From Harmothoe impar (lineage: Eukaryota > Annelida > Polychaeta > Phyllodocida > Polynoidae), in contig OX381706.1 in assembly GCA_947462335.1 (NCBI GenBank), forward strand, positions 20,126,784 through 20,190,783: DNA of 64,000 nt, written 5' to 3'. Of the stretch, positions 54,690 through 64,000 are shown piece by piece. Numbering within the stretch: the stretch's first letter is position 1; every line of letters begins with the position of its first letter. The position numbers and the translations under genes are program-made. The notes beneath the pieces were generated by a model that saw only the letters and a list, made by a program, of their open reading frames with translations, ran no database searches and was not told where the DNA came from.

Positions 54690-57469
54690 GTTTGAGTTTG
54701 ACAAAATTTTTATTGGCTCAAAGTACATAATACACATTACGTTTTTCAACAGTAGCCAAGGATGAGAAAGAAAATTATATATCCGTCCCTAAGATCTGTC
54801 TCTATCACAGTACAATTTTTATATCAACAGGTTTATAGACCATTCAGGCACATAAAGTAGTGCATGTCACAAATGAGAGCCCTTTACTAGCTCCCACACA
54901 GAAAAAACAACATTATTTATCACAGGCAGTAAAGCGGACAGTTGGTTTACACGCATTTCCATGGGCTGGAAAATCAAATGACCATTTATACAACTAGCAG
55001 CGAAGGTACATGATAGTCATAGTATTATAGTCAGAACCTCATGCATTTACATGACGGATTCCTCCGTTCAGACAACGTTTTCAACTTTGTGATGCATTCC
55101 AAAAACAATCAAACACTCTATATAATATATGCTCATCTAATGCAATATAGCTATTACAATCAACTACTCTCTTTTACTAACTACTATACTTTTACAAGAG
55201 CCATGAATTTGTCCTTTATGGCTTGGTGCTGTATTTGAGCATCCAGTTTACTCCACTGGAGATAACCACGATACAATGGACTATTTCTATATTTAGCACC
55301 TTTAGGCCTTTGTAGTCTGAATTTAATCTTATCATTATTCCTGAGAACCCTCACTGGAGCAAGGATGTTATCAACATTTTGCGAGTGCTTAAACATTAGG
55401 CTAAGTAGGTTAATTCTACGCCTCTCACAAAGAAACAAGCAGCTACTGTCTGTGTGTAAATCACGACGTGTTATTAACCTAGGGTCACGTATGTTGTGGC
55501 ATATTCTCAAGCAGTGGTTTTGTAGGGTTTGCAATTCAGCAGTAATATCCACATTTGCACTTTCCAGCACAAAATCCCCATAGTCAACTATTGGTATTAC
55601 AAGCTGCTTGTAAATAAGCAGGGAGAGTTCTTTGTCAATGTACTTCCTTAAATGTTGTAAGCTCTTGCGCCTGTATTGAATAGCAGAGATTACTTTCTTA
55701 CCTTGTGATTCAAAACTTAAGGTGTCATCTATAATGACTCCTAAATAATTAAATTTTGGGACTACCTTGATTAGACTCCCCTTCAGATAAACATTATAAT
55801 GATCATAGGAGTTTGTGTCTCGCTCACTGTGACACCACATTATTTTGGTCTTATCAGTATTTACCGTCAGTTCAAATTTATCACACCAACTCGCTATATT
55901 ATCTACATCCTCCTGTAAGAGGTTTTGGGCCATTATAGGATCCCTATTGGACACAGCAATGGCAAGGTCATCAGCATACATGAAAAAATGTGAGTTTTTT
56001 AGTTTAGAGACTAGGGTATTTATATAAATAACAAATAACAAAGGCCCCAACACTGATCCTTGGGGAACACCGCACTCAATTGGTTTTGAGGACGAAACTC
56101 TTTGGCCAATTGTAGTGCACTGCTCGCGACCAGTCAGGTAGCTTGAGAACCAGGCCAGAGCCGACTGATGACAACCCAGGTTAGACAGTTCCTTTAGTAA
56201 TATTGAGTGATTTACGGTATCAAACGCTTTGCGCAGATCCAAAAACAAAATGGCTACCACATCATTTCTATTTAAGCTCTCAAAGATATTTTGTACCAGA
56301 CCAAAACATGCGTCTGACGTAGATCGCTCAGGCATAAAGCCAAATTGCAGATCGCTAATTAGTTTATGTTCCAGAATGTAGCCCATTAGTTGGGCATGAA
56401 CTATTTTTTCTATTAATTTAGAAAAAATATTAAGCTGACTGACTGGGCGCCAGTTTGTTACCAGGCTTAAATCGCCATCCTTGGGAAGCGGGCTTACACA
56501 AGCCTTCTTCAGGCAAGCTGGAAAATCACTTTCAAGAACAGAAATATTTATTAGAGATAAAAGGCACTCTGGTCTAGCACTGAGCATGTCCTTTATCACT
56601 ATAGTTCTCACATTCTTGATGCAGGACGACTTGTTACTTTTGATTTTTGTTACAAGTTTAAGCACCATGGCCCTAGTTACTGGCATCAAAGTGAACAAAG
56701 GGCGCACCCTATGCCCAAAATGTCTAGGCGTGATTGGATCATGGTTATTGAATGCAGCAGCCAGCACCCTACCTATAGAACTATAGTAATTATTCACATA
56801 GTCAGGGGTGGCATCAGCATCAATCTCAACTCCATTCACATCTTTAAGACACATCGTAATCTCCTTCCTAGGACCTCTCCGTAAGTTGTTGATCTCCGCC
56901 CAGAATCTGCGCGGGTCATCTGCATATTTATTTAGTTTATCCTTAACTTCCCTTTTACGGTTAGCTATAAGAACAGACTTTATCCTTTTGTCTAGAGCTC
57001 TAACTACTATAGTATTAACATTAAAGATCCTATTCCTAGTCTTGCGGGATTTTCTTAGAAATCTATTTTTTACTTTAATCAACCTATCAACCTCTTTTGT
57101 GAATCCAAAACCATTATCAACTATAATTTTGAATTTTCTAACTGGAATATACTCATCTAGATACTCGGATATGCATCTAGTAATGGACACTACAGAGTCA
57201 GCAACATCCTCTCCCTCCAGTATGTGAGACGGAACGTCACTGAAAAATTCCCGAGTATCCTCACTAGAGTAGCCCTTATATGATCTACCTACAACTTCCT
57301 TTGTCATTTTGACATGAGGAGTATTAGTCTGTTTCTTAACAACATACACTGGGGCGTGATCACCGTACATGTCATTGATGACCCCATAATATTGAATATG
57401 CTTACAATTTGTAATGGGCAGCTGTCTCAGAGACAGCTGATCGCCTCTCACAGGCTGTGGGAGACATAT
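54690..57469 (-). mobile_element. 5'-truncated LINE retrotransposon, minus strand
   Basis: The frame is open from 57469 (after an in-frame TAG) to the stop at 55184. It keeps the last part of the AP endonuclease, so the break lies inside that domain. The 3' UTR runs to about 54690. On the minus strand it ends AATAAAAATTTTG followed by TCAAAC TCAAAC TCA, a short tandem tail of the kind seen on CR1/L2-type LINEs. This differs from the A-tail of the first LINE; the two belong to different families. Confidence 0.85.
55184..57451 (-). CDS. LINE endonuclease (C-terminal end) and reverse transcriptase ORF
   Basis: About 755 codons, uninterrupted. YGDHAPVYVV (about residues 28-37) is the end of an AP endonuclease, with the catalytic His of the (S/G)DH motif. 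The RT follows: NWRPVSQLN, motif A FLDLRKAFDTVNH (near 400), PQGSVLGPLLFVIY (near 460), YADD (near 491) and YLGVIIDD. The position 57451 is a GTG and only an arbitrary frame start; the true start has been lost with the 5' end. With catalytic RT residues intact and no stop, the insertion is recent, but lacking most of the endonuclease it is not autonomous. Confidence 0.9.
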   Translation of the reverse strand: MRGDQLSLRQLPITNCKHIQYYGVINDMYGDHAPVYVVKKQTNTPHVKMTKEVVGRSYKGYSSEDTREFFSDVPSHILEGEDVADSVVSITRCISEYLDEYIPVRKFKIIVDNGFGFTKEVDRLIKVKNRFLRKSRKTRNRIFNVNTIVVRALDKRIKSVLIANRKREVKDKLNKYADDPRRFWAEINNLRRGPRKEITMCLKDVNGVEIDADATPDYVNNYYSSIGRVLAAAFNNHDPITPRHFGHRVRPLFTLMPVTRAMVLKLVTKIKSNKSSCIKNVRTIVIKDMLSARPECLLSLINISVLESDFPACLKKACVSPLPKDGDLSLVTNWRPVSQLNIFSKLIEKIVHAQLMGYILEHKLISDLQFGFMPERSTSDACFGLVQNIFESLNRNDVVAILFLDLRKAFDTVNHSILLKELSNLGCHQSALAWFSSYLTGREQCTTIGQRVSSSKPIECGVPQGSVLGPLLFVIYINTLVSKLKNSHFFMYADDLAIAVSNRDPIMAQNLLQEDVDNIASWCDKFELTVNTDKTKIMWCHSERDTNSYDHYNVYLKGSLIKVVPKFNYLGVIIDDTLSFESQGKKVISAIQYRRKSLQHLRKYIDKELSLLIYKQLVIPIVDYGDFVLESANVDITAELQTLQNHCLRICHNIRDPRLITRRDLHTDSSCLFLCERRRINLLSLMFKHSQNVDNILAPVRVLRNNDKIKFRLQRPKGAKYRNSPLYRGYLQWSKLDAQIQHQAIKDKFMALVKV

Positions 57470-57667
57470 CTATAATAGGGAGAGGCCATCAACATTTACA
57501 TATCAGTGCCCTTGTATATGACCTGAGATATTAGGCATGGGGCTTGAGAAATTGTTAATTGCTCAGTCATTTTAATAGAAATGGCTACTTGCTATGTACC
57601 TTCAATTTGATACCTCAACAGACTGTATATTACTAAGTACCGTCTACATTCTCGATCATTTCTTAAG

Positions 57668-57900
57668 GGTTAACCCATAACGTTTAAGGAGCGATGCCCT
57701 TTGTTTCCATGTTGCATGAATGCAGTCCTGGCGAGTCTACTTGCCAGGGCTGCATTCATGTAACCTATCACATTGACCCGTAGGGTTGGCAATGATATTT
57801 GGATGCAGTGCTGGCGATTTCATCGCTAGGTCTGCATGTATGCATCATGGCGACAAAGGGCATAATGCATTAAAGCACTATGCGGCCCATAAAGGGTTAA
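57668..57900. repeat. Fold-back MITE family A, complete copy
   Basis: GTTAACCCATAACGTTTAAG to GCCCATAAAGGGTTAACC, with GGCGAGTCTACTTGCCAGGG in the middle. It sits about 200 bp beyond the LINE 5' end. Confidence 0.88.
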
Positions 57901-58230
57901 CCTCGGCCTGGTCCGACTTGAGTCATTAATCATCAGGTTAGGGTGGTTTTACTTGGGGCTACATTCTAGACCATGGGAGTCTAATGTTTATTTATAATGA
58001 TCACCTGGAGGAATCTAGGAGGGGAACATTCTATGGCTTAAGCTGTGCAGGGCAGGGTGAAGGGTGTCTGGGGCAGGGCCAGGATTATCTGCCAGTGTGC
58101 AGGAGGAGGTGGGTGTGAACAAACACAGTCCCAGACAGGGCTGGGTCGCCTCCTCAAGGGTCCCCTCATGGGTAGTCAAGAATTAAGGCTCTGCAGACAA
58201 CCTCAGGCCATGTAGACCAATGGGTGGTTT

Positions 58231-58438
58231 AACCCTTTAAGGACTGAATATTGATGTAACGTGCAATGTCATTTGGTGTCATGATGCATGAATGCAGCCC
58301 TGGTGAGTCACTCACAAGGGCTGTATTCAAGCATCATGGCAACCCTAAAGGAATGATACACTCCCAAAGGGTCGGCATGATGTGTGAACGCAGCCCTGGT
58401 GAGTTGAATTATTACACTATGCGACCCTTGAGGGTTAA
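58231..58438. repeat. Fold-back MITE family A copy
   Basis: AACCCTTTAAGGACTGAATA to CGACCCTTGAGGGTTAA, with CATGATGCATGAATGCAGCC. Confidence 0.88.
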
Positions 58439-59094
58439 TCATCGGCTCCAGGGAAGGGACCATTATGGACTCCGCCATAGAATATGTAGAAATATCTGAG
58501 GCGGAATTCCCTTTCATCCCATGGACTCATGACTGCATGGTTACCGGCTCACAGGCGATGTTAGCCAGGTCAAGGGGAAATAAAACACCACTAGCCTCTA
58601 CATTTGATGTAATTTATCTATGTCTCTTCTCAGGGTACCACTGCAGGAATTCTAGGAATTGCCACAATCGAATTCCTCTGATGTATTGATGTACACCTCA
58701 ATTGCATGCCAAATACCGTCCATGTATTCATTTTGGAGAAATCTAAGTTCAATGTTCTCTTGTTTGCCGTCGATATCGTTGTGCATCTAATCTACAAAGG
58801 GAGCCTAGCAACCGCTATCACGCAGTCTGGAATAGATTTTCTACCCTTTGTCATTTGTTGTTGTGAATCATGGGGCTACACTGGAGTCTTGTAACTGAGT
58901 TATTTATAACAATATGGCTGCTGCTGGTGTATATAAACGAGGGGATCTGTGTAGGAGAGGATGCACTACCCCGCACTACTCTCCTGTATTGATTCACCAA
59001 GTGGGCATCCACCAACAGCCTATGCCACAGATAGGGCCGAGACACAAAACCGACTTGATATAAGATCTATTAACATAATATGCTAGGTTACGCC

Positions 59095-59285
59095 TTAACC
59101 CTTTAAGGAAGGCATCATGCCTCAATGTTTCATGATGTTGTCGGATGCGCCAATGCAGTGCCGGCGAGTAACTTACCAGCGTTGCATTGGCTAAGCCTCC
59201 AGGAGGGGATCAACCTCGTAGAATTGACATGATGCATGAATGCAGCACTGGAGAGTTACTCACCAGGGCTGCAGTCATGCAGGAT
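59095..59285. repeat. Fold-back MITE family A, right end missing
   Basis: TTAACCCTTTAAGGAAGGC, GGCGAGTAACTTACCAGCG and ACATGATGCATGAATGCAGC. Confidence 0.8.
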
Positions 59286-62200
59286 TTTAACATAGCAGCT
59301 GCCTTAATTATCCCTGAAATGTTTACATGCAACCTCAGGTCTATGTGGTACAAATGTATACAGATTACCTAATATCTCTACAGCTGTGTCTCTACCACAG
59401 TGGAGCGGATAATATGAATGTGAGTTTAAAGATGGTGTATCAGCTAAAATGTCGTGACTTTTTAATCATGCTATATTACTATTACATATCCTATCCTATA
59501 CATACTCCCTAAATTGTAAAACAATTGGCAAAGTCTAAATCCATAAGATTAACACATGTAGGGCAATCATTTTTGCTGTAGGTCGACACTAAAACTCCCT
59601 ATGTTGTGGTACTGCATGGCTGAGTGCTTTCTCTACCAGGCTAGTTTTCCCTGTACTCACCTGGGGGAGTGACTGAGTTAGTGAGGTGAATATGCTTTGT
59701 TGTTAATTATCTCAAATCATATATTTATAGCCAAATATCTTGCAAATATTGAGTAATGTTTATCAGCTAAAGTTATATTAGAACCCATGGCATTCCTTTT
59801 AAGGAAAAAGTTTGGGAAGTGTACTAGTTGATACACCATCTTTAACCACTGGAATAATACATGCTAAACCAACTGGGGCCTTACGGTACAATGTGTACAC
59901 TACATATTATCATACACTACATATTATCAAGGTCGCTAACTACACTTATGATGTTAAAAAACCAAATACTAGAAAAAAATACACAGTCTGAATATCTTAA
60001 CACTTTCACTGTGAGAAAATGTGACAATAAACATAGGGGGTTATACTATATTCCTTTTGATAATAAAGATTAACTGAAGCACACCGACCAAAACAACCTT
60101 TATGCACTGGACACACTAGAAAATAAATCCGTTGGTGCTATTCTGCTTTTAAAAATGTTCCATATCCATACTCATTTGCTTTTAATACACAGTGTGTATG
60201 AATTGGGAAAAAGACATGATTCGACCTAGACAATCATATTGGATGCATACATACATTTATATATTCAGGACATGAGGGAGCAATGCATCATTATTCATAC
60301 ATTTATAAGAACAAAAATAGATATTTACCACCGGTGCCATGATGTTCTGGATTGTCTGTGAGATGATGTTAGTGTCAGAGAAACAAAACAACAATGAGTT
60401 CACATCAAGCAAGAGAACAGTCAAATTAACAACATTCATAGCAAACATAGTCAAATAATGAAAATATTTCAGAGAGAGAGAGAGATAGTGGGATCAGGTT
60501 GCAATAAATTGCTTAGAAGTCTCTAATTGGTGTTTTCTACTTAGAAACCAATGCTTGAAATGATAATCTTTAAAATAACAGTACATGGATATTTTTATGG
60601 TCTTTTCCATATATGAAGCATTTACAGTATTTTACTGTGTGTTGAATAGTTCTTTAATCATTGCATTGATTACTTTTTGAAATCCTTGAATGATCAGCAG
60701 GGGGACAGTGGTTTTTACTGATAGTGTTTAGATAGGGCAGCTATCAGTGATGCACTCTGAGTGGATTTCACGCCATATGGAAAGGGTGAGATATAGGAGT
60801 GGGTCTAAGCATGCTTCTATAAATGATTGGTCCCAAAGGATGTTTCTAAAGGATGGGTTCCAAAGAATCAGCATGCCACTAAGCTGTAAAGGGCTGTCTC
60901 TGGGCCAGCAAATGCACGTTCTACAATCCGATGGACAATGTATAGGAGGGGGTATCTAATGTACACTATGTCAAAACATGTATCCAATATTACTGACGAG
61001 CTTGACACCGGATAGAATGACGCTCAACTATTTTTCACATACATATATTTATTGGAGGCATTCTCCAAGGTCATGCAGTTGAGTTGGAATTGATTTAAAA
61101 AAAAGAAATTTTGAATGTCAAACATTACAGCTGCTATTTAATTAAGTCTTTAGGTTCATAAACCCTGTTAAGGTCTCAATGGCCTTGATATTAGCTTTTG
61201 CATCATAACTTAACATTATTCCGAAATATCATGAATAGGATTCTATAGTAAATCATTTTCCTGAACTGTGAATCAAAAATGAAGAACCAGAATTTCAAGA
61301 TGCTGTAAACATAGAAAGCAGGTTGAGCCGCTAAGTCAAATAATAACTGAAAATGCACGGTCATCCACGAGGCTCATTTCGCCAGGATTCCTTTTTACCA
61401 TACAAAAACATTATTGGCCCATTGCATGCAGCTGAAGCAGTTTGGAACTTGTCAGAATACAGATTGCTTCCTCCACCTTTCTGTCATAGTAATTGGGAGG
61501 CCCCACCTCTGGGGGTCTTATTACCAAGCCAAAGTGAGCGGCTGAAGCATTTATTTGAGCATATTGTGAGCGGTTCACATGATATGGGACATGTTATTCT
61601 AAGGTGGCTTATAAGCTTAACATTTGGAATTAGACTTAACCTAACGGAAGCAGTTCCATCATCCATTGTACTGAGGATTCCCAATTAATCTGGGTGTGTT
61701 AGATCCATCATGATTCAGGTCTGCTTTGATATTTAACAATTCAACTATCGCAAAAAATCAGCCATGTCTTTAGTAGCTATTTATTTCATCATCAAAGCTC
61801 CGAAGCCATTATACTAATTTTATGTACCACTTGTTATAAGTGATGATCGGTTAAATAAAAAGAAAAAATTAAACAAAAAAAATTGGTTTATTTAAGCATT
61901 ATTCTATGTATTCATCTTCTGGGACGGACACTACAACTACTCTAAGCATTGGTTGGTGAGAAATGATACTGATGTTGAGGTATAGGAATCATGCACTGGC
62001 AGGTACATGGCACATCCAGATGGACCTGCATCATTTCTGTGATTAGTTAGCGTTCAGGCAGTATGCTCAACTTACCTCGATCTATTAATGGTCCATGAAG
62101 GAAAATAAATAAAAGACACATTTAAGTTCCTAAGTACCAACATAAGATAACACGTATGGTATTGAACTAGTAGCAGGGCTGTCCTAGCAACTGCCTAAGG

Positions 62201-62834
62201 GCTACAACAATAGGCAATTACTACCAAGGACCCTGCCTAAGTGCTATAACGGTAGGCAATTTATACTAAGGATCCTGCTGAAATATCTTCACATTGATTA
62301 ATACGTAATATAGGCATGCACATAAATGAGAGGAAGGTGAGAGATAGGGTACAACACCTGTTGGCGTCTCAGCTTCCATTTTTGAGATTAAAAACAATAG
62401 CAGTAACATATTCATGATAGGTCAGTGGAATACAGTAATCAATGCTCAGGGACAGTATTCATCCTCAGAAGTGGGGAATTGAGTAAAAGTGTGGAGCCTG
62501 AAATTCAAATAAATTGTTCATCTGAATTTAAAACAGAATAGAGCAAGTATGTACAAAACAATTATCTTCTTCTGAAGGTGAAAGGCAAGAAAAGAAGCAA
62601 AATCAATAGTATGTATTATAAATGGCAGTTTCTATGGGAACATAATGTAGTGATCACATATTAGACAACATGTTTGAGAACCAGTAGCACCTGTGATATG
62701 ATGTAGAATGAGACATCGAACAGCCTCCAGAGTCCTCAGCAAACAACCTGGTGGCATAATTGTTCCATGTGGCACTTTGCTAGACAAACACCCCTAACAT
62801 CGGTCGCTGAATGTTTACCATTGGCTTGCACTAT
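59286..62834. other. Presumed NCX intron sequence
   Basis: No gene recognised. A possible 27-bp microexon (60329-60355) is given separately. (AG)n lies at about 60470-60485. Confidence 0.4.
60329..60355 (-). CDS. Possible 27-bp microexon
   Basis: On the minus strand a T-rich tract, a CTAAC branch-like word and CTCACAG precede nine whole codons (TIQNIMAPV) and GTG|GTAAAT. The splice signals look good, but I cannot match the residues to the exchanger and phase does not test it. Confidence 0.25.
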
Positions 62835-63063
62835 TTAGACCTTTAAGATTCGCATAGTGCTTTAAGTCGCTAGGCCAGTGTCGCGTTGGTGCATGAATGC
62901 AGCTATGGCGAGTAGCCCACCAGTGCTGCATTCAATCATTCGGCCAACCATATGGGTTTGATACACTCCCATAATGCATGGAGGCAGTCCTGGTTAACAG
63001 AGCTGCGTTAGTGTATCATGACCCCTAATCACATTAAATCCTAATAATCCCTTAAAGGGTTAG
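62835..63063. repeat. Fold-back MITE family A copy
   Basis: ACCTTTAAGATTCGCATAGT to CCCTTAAAGGGTTA, with GGTGCATGAATGCAGC and AGTGCTGCATTCAATCATTC. Confidence 0.8.
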
Positions 63064-63464
63064 TGTTGGAGGCCCTGGAGAAGAATGAATCTCTTTAATG
63101 TGGCTAACCACTAAACACACACATTTATCAATCCCACAAAACAACCACATTTTGAAATATTCTAATCCATGTTGGCATCTAATGCCAGACGTTTTGTCAC
63201 AATGGGGGAACCCCATGCGAGATCGTTTATCAACTTTAACTATGTATCCCCTCCTCAGAGATTAATATAATCCATAAGAGAAACTGAAATGAGTTGAATA
63301 GGTTTCCAGAGAACAGTGCAGGCTGTTAGCCTTGGGCTTTCTAATACAATGCAGCGCATGAGAACATGGTTTGTTTGTAGGAAGTTCTAATGGCCTACAA
63401 GCTGTAAGGAATTGGCAACTGTATTGGATACCTTTGTCAACTAATAACACTACATTGAACCAGC

Positions 63465-63632
63465 CAATTTAAGCAACTTTAAGCGAAAATCAAAGTTTGT
63501 AAATGGCCTTCATTTAGCAGCTTTAAGCAACTTTAAGCAATTTTGATCTCAAGGATAATTAGTGTTGCTTCAAGCTGCTTGTAGAAGGCCATTAATAAAC
63601 TTTAATTATTGCTTGAAGTTGCTTAAATCAGA
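63465..63632. repeat. Small fold-back element, TTTAAGCAACTT words
   Basis: AATTTAAGCAACTTTAAGC at the left and GCTTGAAGTTGCTTAAAT at the right are inverted; AATGGCCTTCATTTAG and GAAGGCCATTAATAA are inverted inside. Confidence 0.7.
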
Positions 63633-64000
63633 TGTTTCATGCAGTGATATAGTTACAGTGCTACATTTGAAGCTCTTATGTATTGACATCACACCACGCA
63701 CTGACATAGTGCATGTAACTATCTGTTACAAGACACTGCCAATTTATTCAGTGCAGCATGGGTAGCTAACTTCTAGCAGTTAAAGGGGAATATAATGATA
63801 TTGTATACACTAGTCCACTTGAGACGTGACATGTGACAAATGTATTCATGGATATTGAAAATGGCCATATTTCACAGCTTGGTCAAAAGTTGTATACATG
63901 CATGGAATGTATGATTTTGAATCGCTGATAAATGCAGAGTCAGATGAAACTGAGGGCAATCATCATAGGCTCTTTTCTATATGGTATACCTGTACTATGA
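63633..64000. other. Unassigned sequence at right edge
   Basis: No gene or repeat recognised. Confidence 0.4.

Noticed and set aside
56481..57227. Plus-strand frames of 101 and 139 codons
   Set aside because: Antisense shadows of the second LINE.

Overview
This window is nuclear DNA from an animal, most likely a marine invertebrate. It holds spliced genes with GT-AG introns, LINE reverse transcriptases, many small fold-back transposons, simple repeats, and no operons. I do not assign a species. All calls come from reading the sequence; no database search was run.

Two host genes lie in tandem on the minus strand. On the right is the 3' two-thirds of a Na+/Ca2+ exchanger of the NCX/SLC8/Calx family: nine consecutive coding exons between 46761 and 25177 whose phases all join. 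They encode the end of the cytosolic loop, both Calx-beta Ca2+-sensor domains, the alpha-2 transport repeat and the last membrane helices. The 5' exons lie beyond the right edge. On the left is the 5' part of a peroxisomal 2,4-dienoyl-CoA reductase (DECR2-like SDR): six exons from the start codon at 18817 to 4426, with the last third beyond the left edge.

The most notable object is a 9,211-bp insertion (5212-14422) filling the intron between DECR2 exons 4 and 5. It has inverted ends of about 86 bp beginning 5'-AG, flanked by a perfect 6-bp duplication (TATACT). Together with remains of a family B DNA polymerase, these are hallmarks of a Polinton/Maverick (virus-like) element. The polymerase is broken by several frameshifts and lost its palm domain. 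Two other minus-strand genes are intact: a protein with two tandem Death domains after an alanine-rich repeat region, and an unrecognised 283-aa protein. The left arm repeats binding motifs typical of growth-factor/immediate-early promoters (CArG box, ETS, CRE, CCAAT, octamer), and the right arm repeats E-boxes. I propose a small Polinton derivative carrying a cell-death-fold gene under signal-responsive promoter arrays.

The rest is intron or intergenic sequence. It contains two 5'-truncated LINEs with open reverse-transcriptase frames (about 1270-3870 plus, 54690-57469 minus). One fold-back MITE family has about 17 copies, and several other small MITE families are present. Tandem repeats include a 43-bp array directly beside an NCX 3' splice site.
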